Shown here: piece after piece, positions 1 to 8,877 of the stretch
How the letters are laid out: every line of letters begins with the position of its first letter
Numbering within the stretch: position 1 is the stretch's first letter
Assembly (NCBI RefSeq): GCF_012933385.1
Contig: NZ_JABBPN010000004.1
Coordinates: 186,001 to 250,000, forward strand
Length of the DNA stretch: 64,000 nucleotides
From: Paenibacillus lemnae
Lineage (GTDB): Bacteria > Bacillota > Bacilli > Paenibacillales > Paenibacillaceae
Direction of reading: 5' to 3'
Notes under the pieces: generated by a model
Told to the model about the DNA's origin: nothing
Databases searched by the model: none
What the model saw: only the letters and a program-made list of their open reading frames with translations
Program-made: the position numbers and the translations under genes

Positions 1-93
1 GTATTTTTGCTGAAGCTTGAACACAATATCCGCAATTGCACGCACACTGACACCTCTTTCAGCCAGCATCGCCTCTGCCAATTCGGTTGACAT
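1..93 (-). CDS. Phosphatidylglycerophosphatase A-like protein (YutG/LtrC type), N-terminal 31 residues only
   Basis: The gene reads leftward out of the window, so only the first 31 codons are present. The start ATG (91-93) follows a GGAGGG ribosome site at a good distance. The visible residues include ELAEAMLAERGVSVRAIADI, the helical N-terminus typical of the YutG/LtrC branch of phosphatidylglycerophosphatase A, which is thought to remove the phosphate from phosphatidylglycerophosphate in phosphatidylglycerol synthesis. No catalytic residues are inside the window, so the call rests on N-terminal resemblance and on its place just downstream of dnaE. Confidence 0.6.
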   Translation of the reverse strand, partial: MSTELAEAMLAERGVSVRAIADIVFKLQQKY

Positions 94-246
94 AATGAAT
101 CCCTCCTGCGCTTTACCGGATAAAACACTTCTGCTTCAGCCCTGAGGCCATAGAGCAGTATTTACGGAAAGTGATCTCCGTAGTGTCCTAAGTGTATGCG
201 GGAGGGATATGAAACGTTCATGAAATTTTAATTCCACTGTCCAGCA

Positions 247-3200
247 TTATTTCAACTTCACTGTATCTTTTCCCAGCATATCCTCCATGGCAGAGATCAA
301 TACATCGGTCGGGGAGATCCGGTAAGCATCGCTTAGAGCAAGCACTTTTTGAGAACTTTCGTAAAAAAGTACCGTGGCCGCAGGGCCTGGATGCTCTTGA
401 AGCAAAGTTTTCAGCCTGCTCAGTACATCGGGATCTTCCGCAGCCGGTGAAATTTTAACAAACACTCTCTGGGATGTCCCGGATGTTGAGGCAGGCGGTT
501 TGACCTGTGCTGACGCAGCCCTATGATCCCCTGCAGCGGACACCGCAGAAGGCGGTACGGGCCTGCGAGATGCGGCCGGGGTACCACCTGCAGCCGGTTT
601 CCGGGGCTCATCCCTGTAGGATTTGGTCCGGCGGATCAGCTGATGAAGCCGGTCTTCTGCAAGCGGTGCAAGTTCTTCGGCCAGGAGCTTGAATCCTTCG
701 TCCTGCTGTTGAACCTTGGCCCTTAAAGCCAGGAGCGCACCTTTCTCCACCAGCTGGCTGTTTCGCCTCCATACTTCAGGAAACAGAACCACCTCACAGC
801 GGTCGATCTGATCCTCCCATTCCACAAAAGCCATCGCTTTCCCCTGTTTGGTCGTGATCGTTTTTACCGATACGATCATCCCTGCTACAGTAACCTGCGT
901 GTCATCCGGAACTTCATCCAGCTCCACGAGGCGCTGGGTGCCAGCTTCCTGAAGCAGCTCCTCATAATCATCCAGCGGATGCCCTGAGAGATACATTCCA
1001 AGCAGTTCCCGCTCCAGTTCCAGCTGCTGGCTGCCGGTATAGGCCGGAATATCCGGATAATCCATATCCCAGTTCGCCGTCTCGATCACATCGAAATCAA
1101 ACAGCTGGATCTGAAGATCCTCCCTCTCTTTTCTCCACTTCAGTGCTGCCTCGACGGTTTCATCCACCATGGCAACCAATTGGGAACGGTGACCCGGCAA
1201 GGAATCAAATGCGCCTGCCTGAATCAAAGATTCGATTACCCGTTTATTGCAGACCCGCAGATCTACCCTGCGGCAAAAGTCCAGCAGGCTCTCGAACGGT
1301 TCTTCTTCACGAAGGCGAACGATGCTCTCGACAGCCTGGGTGCCGACATTTTTGATCGCGGCGAGACCGAAGCGGATGACATGCTCCACCTCGCCTCCTT
1401 CACCGGCTGCCGCTGCAGCAGGAGTGAACAAGGCCCGGCTCTCATTAATATCCGGGGAGAGCACCTGGATGTTCATACGGTGACATTCCAGAACGTATTC
1501 CGCCACTTTCCGATGGTTGCCCATAACCGCGGTTAGCATGGATGCCATGAAATGAACCGGATAATGAGCTTTCAGATAAGCGGTCTGAAAAGCAAGCACG
1601 CCATAGGCCGCAGCGTGAGCACGCGGAAATCCGTAGTCTGCAAAACGGACGATCATATCGTATACCCGATTGGCATCCTCCTCAGAGTATCCCTGCTTCA
1701 AGCTGCCTGTAACAAAGTGGCTCCGCTCTGTATCGAGCACTTCCCTTTTCTTCTTCGATACGGCACGCCTGAGCAGATCGGCTTCGCCCAGAGAAAAGCC
1801 TGCCATGGAGGAAGCAATCTGCATAATCTGCTCCTGGTAGACGATGATCCCCTGTGTGTCACCCAGAATAGCTACCAGATCCGGATGCGGATACTCCGGT
1901 TCAATGATGCCGTGCTTTGCCTGAATAAATTTCGGAATGAATTCCATCGGACCCGGTCTATACAAGGCAAGAACCGACACAATATCCTCGAATACTGCAG
2001 GCTTCAGATCCTTGAGCACCCTGCGCATGCCTGCCGATTCCAGCTGGAACACCCCTGTGGTGTCACCCTTACCGAGCATTGCATATGTCACTGGGTCATC
2101 ATCCGGCACCTCGGCTAGATCAGGTGCACCGCCTTTGGTTTCTTCGATCCATTTCATTGTTCTCTCGATAATGGACAGGGTTCTGAGTCCCAGAAAGTCC
2201 ATCTTCAGCAGCCCGATGCTCTCCAGACTCTCCATTGGATATTGGGTTAATGCCGTCTTTTCACTGCCTTCCTGGAGCGGGACGACATCGGTGAGCGGGC
2301 TTTTCGAGATCACGACACCTGCCGCATGGGTTGAGGCATGCCGGGGCATCCCCTCTACCTTCATGGCTAAATCGAGCAGCTGACGTACCTTGGGGTTACG
2401 CTCATACTGTTCCTTCAGGCCTTCGCTATCCTGCACGGCCCGGGAAATCCGGATGCCCAGCTGATTCGGAATCAGCTTGGCCGCCTTGTCCACATCACCA
2501 AAAGGCACATTGAGTGCCCGTCCAACGTCCCGAACAGCCGCCCTCGCTGCAAGCGTGCCAAATGTAATGATCTGCGCAACATGCTGGTTCCCGTACTTGT
2601 CTACTACGTAATCAATGACTTCATCACGCCGTTCATCACTGAAATCGATGTCTATATCCGGCATGGTGACACGTTCCGGGTTCAAAAATCGTTCAAAAAG
2701 AAGATGGTATTTGATCGGATCGACATTCGTAATTTTAAGTGTATACGCTACAAGACTCCCTGCAGAAGACCCCCTGCCAGGTCCTACGGCAATCTCCTGA
2801 GCGTGTGCATAGGCGATAAAATCCCATACGATCAAAAAATAATGGCTGAACCCCATATTTTCGATGACACCAAGTTCATAATTCAGCCGCTCTTCCAGCT
2901 CTTTCTTCAAGTTTTCGTCCTGCCATCGTTCCCCGTCTCCATAACGCTCCTGAAGTCCGCGGGAACACAGCTCCCTCAGGTAACCGGCGGCATCGATGCC
3001 TTCCGGAAGCGGTCGATATTCCGGAAGGATAGACTTGCCAAAGGTCAGTTCCAGATTGCATTGTTCAGCGATAAGAGAAGTATTCTCTATCGCTTCCGGT
3101 ATATGAGGAAACAGACGGGACATGTCCTCACCGCTTTTCAAGTACAGCTGCTGGGTCGGAATTTTAAGCCTGTCCTCATCCTCAACGGTTTTACCGGTAC

Positions 3201-3870
3201 CGATACATATCAGCACATCCTGAACCTCTGCATCTTCCGAGGACAGATAGTGGACATCATTGGTCAGTACGAGTGGTATACCGGTATCCTGACTCAAGGC
3301 AATCAGCTGAGGATTGACCCGCTTCTGCTCAGTCAGGCCGTGATCCTGCAGCTCGAGATAATAATCAGGTCCAAAAATTTCCTGATACCGCAGCGCGGCT
3401 CTTCTTGCTTCATCGGTACGGCCGTGCAGCAAATGCTGGGGAACCTCTCCTCCCAGACAAGCACTCAGGCATACGATGCCTTCATGATGCGCAGCCAAAG
3501 CTTCCATATCAATTCTGGGCTTGTAATGAAACCCTTCCAGGTGTCCCATCGAACAGAGCTTCATCAAATTTCGGTAGCCTGTTTCATTCTTGGCCAGCAG
3601 GATGAGATGGTAGATCGGCTGGTCTTTCCGGCTGCCGCGTTCTTTGCGCGAGCCTGCCGTCATATATGCTTCACAGCCAATGATTGGCTTGATTCCATGA
3701 CGTTTGCATAATTTATAAAATGGAACGGCGCCGTACATGACCCCGTGATCGGTCAGGGCGAGTGATTTCATTCCGAGCGCTGCTGCCTTAAGAACCATAT
3801 CTTCTAGTCGTGCGGCCCCGTCCAGCAGGCTGTATTCACTGTGTACATGCAGATGCACGAAAGAGCTCAT
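247..3870 (-). CDS. dnaE: DNA polymerase III subunit alpha DnaE
   Basis: Replicative C-family DNA polymerase, 1207 residues, acting at the fork; in Bacillus-type cells DnaE extends primers on the lagging strand before PolC takes over. The N-terminal PHP domain (about 1-210) begins with HLHVHSEYSLLDG and keeps LTDHG. The palm follows, with GPGRGSSAG at 363-371 and the catalytic aspartates in PDIDIDF at 404-410. A helix-hairpin-helix region and an OB-fold (about 990-1070) come after, then a C-terminal tail that includes an Ala/Pro-rich linker. It is about 90 residues longer than the B. subtilis protein, mainly in the tail. It is transcribed away from ytrH, with the shared intergenic region holding a sigma-E promoter for ytrH. 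Confidence 0.97.
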   Translation of the reverse strand: MSSFVHLHVHSEYSLLDGAARLEDMVLKAAALGMKSLALTDHGVMYGAVPFYKLCKRHGIKPIIGCEAYMTAGSRKERGSRKDQPIYHLILLAKNETGYRNLMKLCSMGHLEGFHYKPRIDMEALAAHHEGIVCLSACLGGEVPQHLLHGRTDEARRAALRYQEIFGPDYYLELQDHGLTEQKRVNPQLIALSQDTGIPLVLTNDVHYLSSEDAEVQDVLICIGTGKTVEDEDRLKIPTQQLYLKSGEDMSRLFPHIPEAIENTSLIAEQCNLELTFGKSILPEYRPLPEGIDAAGYLRELCSRGLQERYGDGERWQDENLKKELEERLNYELGVIENMGFSHYFLIVWDFIAYAHAQEIAVGPGRGSSAGSLVAYTLKITNVDPIKYHLLFERFLNPERVTMPDIDIDFSDERRDEVIDYVVDKYGNQHVAQIITFGTLAARAAVRDVGRALNVPFGDVDKAAKLIPNQLGIRISRAVQDSEGLKEQYERNPKVRQLLDLAMKVEGMPRHASTHAAGVVISKSPLTDVVPLQEGSEKTALTQYPMESLESIGLLKMDFLGLRTLSIIERTMKWIEETKGGAPDLAEVPDDDPVTYAMLGKGDTTGVFQLESAGMRRVLKDLKPAVFEDIVSVLALYRPGPMEFIPKFIQAKHGIIEPEYPHPDLVAILGDTQGIIVYQEQIMQIASSMAGFSLGEADLLRRAVSKKKREVLDTERSHFVTGSLKQGYSEEDANRVYDMIVRFADYGFPRAHAAAYGVLAFQTAYLKAHYPVHFMASMLTAVMGNHRKVAEYVLECHRMNIQVLSPDINESRALFTPAAAAAGEGGEVEHVIRFGLAAIKNVGTQAVESIVRLREEEPFESLLDFCRRVDLRVCNKRVIESLIQAGAFDSLPGHRSQLVAMVDETVEAALKWRKEREDLQIQLFDFDVIETANWDMDYPDIPAYTGSQQLELERELLGMYLSGHPLDDYEELLQEAGTQRLVELDEVPDDTQVTVAGMIVSVKTITTKQGKAMAFVEWEDQIDRCEVVLFPEVWRRNSQLVEKGALLALRAKVQQQDEGFKLLAEELAPLAEDRLHQLIRRTKSYRDEPRKPAAGGTPAASRRPVPPSAVSAAGDHRAASAQVKPPASTSGTSQRVFVKISPAAEDPDVLSRLKTLLQEHPGPAATVLFYESSQKVLALSDAYRISPTDVLISAMEDMLGKDTVKLK

Positions 3871-3930
3871 GGCTCGCCTCCCTTTTGGCTCAAGACACGT
3901 CGTGAGCCTGAAATTCTTACTAATATTTTA

Positions 3931-3960
3931 TCATATTGTGAGACGGGCCGCCCATACAAT
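3931..3960 (+). promoter_or_regulatory. Sigma-E type promoter of ytrH-ytrI
   Basis: A TCATATT box (3931-3937) lies 15 bases before CATACAAT (3953-3960). Both match the mother-cell sigma-E consensus (kmATATT, 13-15 bases, CATACAhT) at every defined position. The ytrH start is 65 bases downstream. The ytrH homologue of B. subtilis is a sigma-E gene, which fits. Confidence 0.8.
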
Positions 3961-4025
3961 GAAACAGGAGACTTCTGGACAGGCGCTCACCACCGGCCTG
4001 TTCGGCAGAAAGGGGTCAGACACGG

Positions 4026-4352
4026 ATGAGTATCTTTTTATCAAAAGCCATTCTCGATTTCTTCATCGCATTCGGGATTGTGCTCGGCGGAGCCATGGTA
4101 GGGGGAATTGGCGCTGTCCTGTCCATGCAGCCTCCGACCCAGACCATGCTGGATGTGGCAGACCGGATCAAGATCTGGGCGCTTGCGGCAGCGGTCGGCG
4201 GAACGATCGATCCCATGCGGGTAATTGAAAGTAACATGCTGGGCGGCAACCTGTCACCGGCGATCAAACAAATTTTGTATCTCGTGTTCGCCTTCCTTGG
4301 AGCACATATGGGCAGCGAGCTGGTCAAGTGGGTCTGCCAAAGCCGGAGCTGA
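4026..4352 (+). CDS. ytrH: Sporulation membrane protein YtrH
   Basis: A 108-residue integral membrane protein of the YtrH family, needed for full endospore formation, made in the mother cell. Two or three hydrophobic segments are visible: about 5-30 (FFIAFGIVLGGAMVGGIGAV), about 46-62 and about 80-97. The length is that of the family. The start ATG follows a weak AAAGGGG-like site. It sits directly downstream of a sigma-E promoter, and its stop codon overlaps the ribosome site of ytrI, so the two are co-translated. Confidence 0.9.
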   Translation: MSIFLSKAILDFFIAFGIVLGGAMVGGIGAVLSMQPPTQTMLDVADRIKIWALAAAVGGTIDPMRVIESNMLGGNLSPAIKQILYLVFAFLGAHMGSELVKWVCQSRS

Positions 4353-4356
4353 CATT

Positions 4357-4857
4357 ATGCGAGTTCCGCCTTTGCGCCGTTTCCGCCCCTTTTATCAGGC
4401 TGCCTCGTGTATCGTCCTCGGTATGGTGATCGGCAGCGTGGTCTACAATTCGTTCTATCATGCCAGCTATAACAAGCTGTGGATGAATAACCGGGATATG
4501 CAGATTCAGATATCACAGTATGAAGAGGACATTCTCCATCTAAAAAAATACAGCAAGCAGCCTACTGTCATCCGGGAAATCAAGCTGCGGGCCGAGCAGA
4601 AAAATGAAATGCTGGATGATTTGATTGTGAAGGAAATCCTGCAGCTGCTGGGTAAGGATTTGGCCGCCCTGCGCGGGCGAAGTATCTTTGATATTGACAC
4701 CGACAGCAAGCTCACCCGCTCTCTCCTGGACGACAAGCTATATACAGTCAGAGATAAAAACTATGCCGTGAAAATCCGCACGATGCTGGTTATGGAAGGC
4801 GTGCTGCAGATCTGGGTTGAAATTAGTGTCAGGATTCAAACCGGAACGGATTCATGA
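4357..4857 (+). CDS. ytrI: Sporulation membrane protein YtrI
   Basis: 166 residues with one N-terminal membrane segment (about 12-30, YQAASCIVLGMVIGSVVYNS), then a coiled-coil-like stretch (about 45-90) and a mixed C-terminal domain. This matches YtrI, the partner of YtrH in spore formation. The start ATG at 4357 is chosen because GGAG (4345-4348) lies 8 bases upstream, at the end of ytrH; longer in-frame extensions back to 4225 would run inside ytrH without a ribosome site. In B. subtilis ytrI also sits beside dnaE. Confidence 0.85.
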   Translation: MRVPPLRRFRPFYQAASCIVLGMVIGSVVYNSFYHASYNKLWMNNRDMQIQISQYEEDILHLKKYSKQPTVIREIKLRAEQKNEMLDDLIVKEILQLLGKDLAALRGRSIFDIDTDSKLTRSLLDDKLYTVRDKNYAVKIRTMLVMEGVLQIWVEISVRIQTGTDS

Positions 4858-4902
4858 TACAATACGGCTATTCCGTGTTACATCAAAGGAGTGCCTTGAT
4901 TC

Positions 4903-5208
4903 ATGATTGACATGCTAAAATACGTCCTGATAGCCCTGCTTGCCATCTCCACTCTGGCAGCCGCACGAAACAGCATTTACGCCCGCCGCAAGAAGGATCC
5001 TCTTGACCGCGGTATGCATCGCGCTTCGACAAATATCTGGATGGGCGTGATGCTTGTCGTTCTATCGGTCCTGGCTATGTTTATGTTCAGTGGATCCACA
5101 TTGGCTGTCATTGTAGAAGCGATATTTATGGTGCTCGGTGCGTTTAATATTTTTGCAGGTATACGAAGCCGTTCTTATCTTAATCGTCAACAAAAGATTA
5201 ATACCTAA
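4903..5208 (+). CDS. ytpI: YtpI-like membrane protein
   Basis: 101 residues with three hydrophobic segments (about 4-21, 46-65 and 69-88) separated by a basic loop (YARRKKDP). It corresponds to YtpI, a small membrane protein of unknown function that sits between ytoI and the nrnA/ytrI/dnaE genes in Bacillus. Here nrnA is missing from the position between ytpI and ytrI. An AAAGGAG site precedes the ATG by about 11 bases. A strong hairpin begins at the stop codon. Confidence 0.8.
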   Translation: MIDMLKYVLIALLAISTLAAARNSIYARRKKDPLDRGMHRASTNIWMGVMLVVLSVLAMFMFSGSTLAVIVEAIFMVLGAFNIFAGIRSRSYLNRQQKINT

Positions 5209-5250
5209 AAAAAGGATTCCAAAGATCAATGTCTTTGGAATCCTTTTTTT
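5207..5250. terminator. Bidirectional terminator between ytpI and ytoI
   Basis: A perfect 19-base inverted repeat with a 6-base loop; the stem starts with seven A and ends with seven T, so it can stop transcription in both directions between these convergent genes. Confidence 0.93.
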
Positions 5251-5283
5251 ATTGCCTGCCGCCTGACGGCATGCACCTTACAC

Positions 5284-6618
5284 TTACCCCTGATCAATGG
5301 CCTGCAGGGTCATGACGGATTTGACGACCAGACTGGATTCATGAACCATCTCCACTTCCATTTTGCAGGTCCTGCGGCTCATCTCCAGCAGGCGGGGATA
5401 AATAATGATCGGATCCTCGATCTGGACAGGGCGGATAAAAAATGTAGAAACCTGATCCAGGACATAATCACCACCAGTTAGATCCTTGGCCGCTTTAAAT
5501 GCAGCCTGACTCATGACCGTGGTCATCACCCCTTGGGATATGGTCCCAAGATCTGTCGCCATCTGCGGTGTAATGATACCATGAAACAACAATCTTCCCT
5601 GCTCGTCGCGCTCCTCCGCAAATCCGTTCCAGATCAACTGATCGAAGGTCTCTCCTGTCTGCGGCTGATTGCGGGCATTCCTCAGTGCAGACAGCACCTC
5701 CTTGCGCGTTACAGTCGCGACCAGCTTGCGGTTCCGATCAACAATCGGCAAAAAATCTATGCCTTCCCACATCATAATCTGCGCTGCCGATGCAAGAGAA
5801 GTTTTGAGCGTTGCAGTAATCGGATTGCGTGTAATCGCCTTCTCAATAGGCTGATGATCTGCCAGCACGGCTGCATCCTTGGCCCCTACAATCCCGATGA
5901 CCCGGTTCCACTCATCCGTTACGGGAAACCGCTGCTCCCCGGTCTGCTTCGCAATCTCTCTCATTTCCAGGGCGGTGGCCGAATTTTTCAAGGGCTGGAT
6001 TCTGGATTTGTCACCTGCAATATCTTCAACCAGCATGATTTTCTTCTTGATCAGCCGGTCGAAGATGGCCCGGTTAATCATGGAGGCTACCGTAAACGTA
6101 TCGTGGCGGGAAGACATGACGGGAAGTCCAAGGGAATCAGCCAGCTGCTTGACCTCCCGGCTGGTTCCGAATCCGCCTGTGATCAGTACGCCAGCTCCCT
6201 GCTTTAATGCCAGCACATGAGCATCTTCTCTGTTACCGACAATCATCAGACTGCCAGCGTCAATATACTGAACCATTGCTTCGACCTTCATAGCGCCAAT
6301 CACATATTTGTGAAGGCTTTTCTCGAGTCCGGCCGAGCCTCCGAGAACATGGGCTTCTACAATGTTCACCACATCTGAAAATGTCAGCTGTTCCGATATA
6401 TTCCGCGGCTTGCGTTCAACCCGCACCGTTCCGATTCTCTCCTTGGTGACCACAATACCGAGGGATTCCGCTTCTTTGACTGCCCGGTAAGCGGTACCTT
6501 CACTGACACCCAGCTCTTTCGCCAGCCCGCGGACCGATATTTTCGTCCCGACCTTGAGGCTTTCAATATATTGGACGAGCTGCTCGTGCTTCGTGACCGT
6601 ATCATCCTTGATATCCAA
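5284..6618 (-). CDS. ytoI: YtoI-type DRTGG/CBS/hotdog regulatory protein
   Basis: 444 residues with a distinctive domain order: a winged-helix N-terminus (about 20-70, with LAKELGVSEGTAYRAV), a DRTGG domain (about 75-185, with GVLITGGFGTS), a pair of CBS domains (about 195-310) and a MaoC/thioesterase-like hotdog domain (about 320-440). CBS pairs bind adenine nucleotides; the reaction or DNA target of YtoI is unknown. The likely start is TTG (6616-6618), 8 bases after GGGAG. Gene order with ytpI is the same as in B. subtilis. Confidence 0.88.
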   Translation of the reverse strand: MDIKDDTVTKHEQLVQYIESLKVGTKISVRGLAKELGVSEGTAYRAVKEAESLGIVVTKERIGTVRVERKPRNISEQLTFSDVVNIVEAHVLGGSAGLEKSLHKYVIGAMKVEAMVQYIDAGSLMIVGNREDAHVLALKQGAGVLITGGFGTSREVKQLADSLGLPVMSSRHDTFTVASMINRAIFDRLIKKKIMLVEDIAGDKSRIQPLKNSATALEMREIAKQTGEQRFPVTDEWNRVIGIVGAKDAAVLADHQPIEKAITRNPITATLKTSLASAAQIMMWEGIDFLPIVDRNRKLVATVTRKEVLSALRNARNQPQTGETFDQLIWNGFAEERDEQGRLLFHGIITPQMATDLGTISQGVMTTVMSQAAFKAAKDLTGGDYVLDQVSTFFIRPVQIEDPIIIYPRLLEMSRRTCKMEVEMVHESSLVVKSVMTLQAIDQG

Positions 6619-6749
6619 CTGTTACACTCCCTTCCTTCCATCTGTACCATTCTGTACCTATTATATCATGCCGGGAGATCATATCCATCTCAACAGAAAA
6701 AAGCTGCCACAGGTCCATAACGCTCCTGAGACAGCTTTCAAGCACTTGA

Positions 6750-7049
6750 TTATTCACTGATTTGTACGTTCTTCTGCTTCGGTTCTTCCGGCCACTTCAA
6801 CTGCCACTGCTTCATTTTTTCTCTGCGGATTTCATCCAGTGCCTTCTGTTTGGCATCATCCACACCAATCAGAATATGCAGATGTGAAGCAATCACCAGC
6901 AGGGCGAACCCTGCCCACACCGCACCGAACAAGGCTGTCCAGGAAAACCCTCCGGAGAAAGAAATGCTTGGCAGCGCGTAAATCAGCATACCTAACGCCA
7001 CGATCAGATAAACCAGATGTTTGAATTTACTCTTCTTTTTCACAGTCAT
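6750..7049 (-). CDS. Small two-helix membrane protein, unknown
   Basis: 99 residues. A basic N-terminus (KKKSKFK) is followed by two hydrophobic segments (about 11-30 and 38-60), then a soluble charged tail of about 38 residues ending in KQKNVQISE. No family was recognised. GAGGAG precedes the ATG. It lies between ytoI and yheA, on the same strand as both, but separated from yheA by a terminator, so it probably has its own promoter. Confidence 0.7.
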   Translation of the reverse strand: MTVKKKSKFKHLVYLIVALGMLIYALPSISFSGGFSWTALFGAVWAGFALLVIASHLHILIGVDDAKQKALDEIRREKMKQWQLKWPEEPKQKNVQISE

Positions 7050-7126
7050 ACAGCTCCTCTACTTCTTCTATATTTCTACTCTATGAGAAGCTGGTCCTAT
7101 TTATGAGACAAGATTTAAAACAGATA

Positions 7127-7155
7127 AAAAAAAGCCGCACCAGGAAGGTGCGGCG
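7127..7155 (-). terminator. Rho-independent terminator after yheA
   Basis: On the minus strand GCCGCACC pairs with GGTGCGGC around a short loop and is followed by eight T. It lies 10 bases beyond the yheA stop codon. Confidence 0.9.
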
Positions 7156-7164
7156 GGTTATTAA

Positions 7165-7512
7165 TTAGGATTGAGCGGGACCGTACAGATCCTGAAGGCT
7201 GTCGGAAATGATCTTGTTCACATCTTCAATGATGACGCTGAGACGGCGTTCGGCATCAAACAGGCGGCGGATATTCAGGTTAAGGCTCAACACCTCAAAC
7301 AGCTTCTCCATCTTTTCCATTTCTTCCTGTGAAGGCATGTCTCCGCTCATCATCCGCTGCTGTACTTCCATCTGGCGTTCACGGAAGTTGTTCAGCATGT
7401 CCTTGCTTTCCGGATCTTTGTCAATCAACTTCATCGCAGATGTAATCTCCTGGACTTCCTGGCTCTCTCTCATTGCCTTGGCCAAATCGTTCGCTTTGTC
7501 ATAAATGTTCAT
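7165..7512 (-). CDS. yheA: YheA, YlbF/YmcA-family protein (UPF0342)
   Basis: 115 residues, almost all helical, matching the YheA branch of the YlbF/YmcA fold. It shows the pattern of the family: an N-terminal YDKANDLAKAMRES helix, a KLIDKDPESKDML segment and a central FRERQMEVQQRMM helix. YlbF/YmcA relatives act with RNase Y and on development; YheA itself has no assigned reaction. AGGAGG precedes the ATG. The neighbouring yheB and ATP-grasp genes repeat the B. subtilis yheA-yheB-yheC-yheD neighbourhood. Confidence 0.88.
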   Translation of the reverse strand: MNIYDKANDLAKAMRESQEVQEITSAMKLIDKDPESKDMLNNFRERQMEVQQRMMSGDMPSQEEMEKMEKLFEVLSLNLNIRRLFDAERRLSVIIEDVNKIISDSLQDLYGPAQS

Positions 7513-7563
7513 GTTATTACCTCCTAAAGTTTGCGGCAGTGCCGCTTCTGTGTTGAATGCTTA

Positions 7564-8736
7564 TCAGGATCTCAGTACAAACAGAGTAAAGATCGACTGC
7601 ATTAATCCGATCATGCCTCCCAGAACCACACCGAGCCATGTGATGGCCCGGAACTCCTTGCCGGAAACACTAAGAATAACTTCCTCAAGCCGCTCCACAG
7701 GGAATTTCTCAACCTGTTCCTGCACCATTCCAGGCAGATTAACAGCCTTCATGGCAGAAGGCACAGCGCTCGAGAGCAGCCCAAGGCCTTTATCCACCCA
7801 CTGCGGCAAAGAAGCTTCCCACTCTGGCAGACGCGGCTTTATAACTTCTGCTATGTCGATGGTTTCCAGTCGACCGGCCCATTCTTCCCAAGGCAGAGTC
7901 TGCTCCAGCTTGTGAATCACAAAATCCAGTGCAGGTTCCCCTGCCAGTGATTCCATGATGTGCCCCAGCGGCATGTCTCCATATTGTTCAAGCTTTGCGG
8001 ATATGACGGAAACGATCGTTTTACGAAAACGTTCTCCTTCCAGCTGGGCGATCAATGTGGGCGTCAGCTTCTGAACAATCTTGTCTTCATCCACAAACAA
8101 GGCGGCCATCGTCCCCAGAAATCCGCCGGCCTTATCGACCATGGCTGTCGTCATTTCTTTTAACACACGCTGCCCGTCAGCGGATAAAAGCGTATCGCCC
8201 AATTCCTTCAGCACCGAATCCGCAGCCGCTTCACTCCACGCTGTCCGCTTCTCATCCGACCATCCCGGGATGAAAGTCTTCAGCGGCTTGTCCTCTAAAC
8301 CGTACGCTGCCCACAGGGAGGCTGCAGAACGTGAGACCGCAGTCCGTGCCGATCCTGTAGCCTTTGCCTTTAAAATCTCCCACTCGCTTTCGCTCCAAAT
8401 GCGCAGGACGGCTTCCTTGACGGTCAGAGGACGGTCTGCGAGAGCATGCAGCCTGCGGCTGAGCGTCTCCACAGCTTTCGTACGGAATGCAGGCTTACTG
8501 AGCAAGTCCTGCAGCCCTTCACTGGTCACCAGATAGTCGGATACCACGCTGCCCAGCGATTTCGCAATCTCCTGTTTCCGTTTCGGGATCAGGCCGGGTG
8601 TGAATGGAATACGGCGTCCGAACAGCCTCACCTCGTTACGGGGATGAAACAGCATTTTGATGGCTAAGTGATTGGTAATTCCGCCGACTAAAGCGGCAAC
8701 CCCTATATTGATCAGAATAAACATCCAATTCTGCAT
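7564..8736 (-). CDS. yheB: YheB, DUF445 membrane protein
   Basis: 390 residues of the DUF445 family. The N-terminal membrane helix is followed by the family signature ALVGGITNHLAIKMLFHPR, then FTPGLIPKRKQEIAKSLG; a long helical, probably peripheral domain fills the middle, and a second membrane helix lies at the C-terminus (GVVLGGMIGLMQSIFTLFVL). The start at 8736 is chosen because AGGAGG lies just upstream; an in-frame extension to 8853 has no ribosome site and would include non-family residues. Function unknown; in Bacillus it is linked to sporulation genes. Probably co-transcribed with yheA. Confidence 0.9.
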   Translation of the reverse strand: MQNWMFILINIGVAALVGGITNHLAIKMLFHPRNEVRLFGRRIPFTPGLIPKRKQEIAKSLGSVVSDYLVTSEGLQDLLSKPAFRTKAVETLSRRLHALADRPLTVKEAVLRIWSESEWEILKAKATGSARTAVSRSAASLWAAYGLEDKPLKTFIPGWSDEKRTAWSEAAADSVLKELGDTLLSADGQRVLKEMTTAMVDKAGGFLGTMAALFVDEDKIVQKLTPTLIAQLEGERFRKTIVSVISAKLEQYGDMPLGHIMESLAGEPALDFVIHKLEQTLPWEEWAGRLETIDIAEVIKPRLPEWEASLPQWVDKGLGLLSSAVPSAMKAVNLPGMVQEQVEKFPVERLEEVILSVSGKEFRAITWLGVVLGGMIGLMQSIFTLFVLRS

Positions 8737-8772
8737 CGTCACAGTCCTCCCATTTTCGTAAGGCCATACAAT

Positions 8773-8801
8773 CACCAAGGGATAAATGTCTCCATATGAT
8801 A
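8773..8801 (+). promoter_or_regulatory. Possible sigma-K promoter of the ATP-grasp array
   Basis: CACC (8773-8776) is followed after about 17 bases by CATATGATA (8793-8801), which fits the sigma-K pattern (mACm, 16-17 bases, CATAnnnTA). The first ATP-grasp start is about 75 bases downstream. Such patterns are short and can occur by chance. Confidence 0.35.
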
Positions 8802-8877
8802 AATTACATGCAAATGTCCAGACGAAACCTTTGGTCTGCGCATCAGACATCAAGTTGTTGTCGGAAGGAGATCCATG

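Noticed and set aside
1552-3711. Long open frames on the plus strand inside dnaE
   Set aside because: They lie opposite a clearly coding polymerase gene, have no family features and no ribosome sites; antisense shadows of GC-biased codons.
8765-8772. CATACAAT upstream of the ATP-grasp array as a sigma-E -10
   Set aside because: No -35-like sequence 13-15 bases upstream (the region is the yheB ribosome site), so it is probably a chance match.
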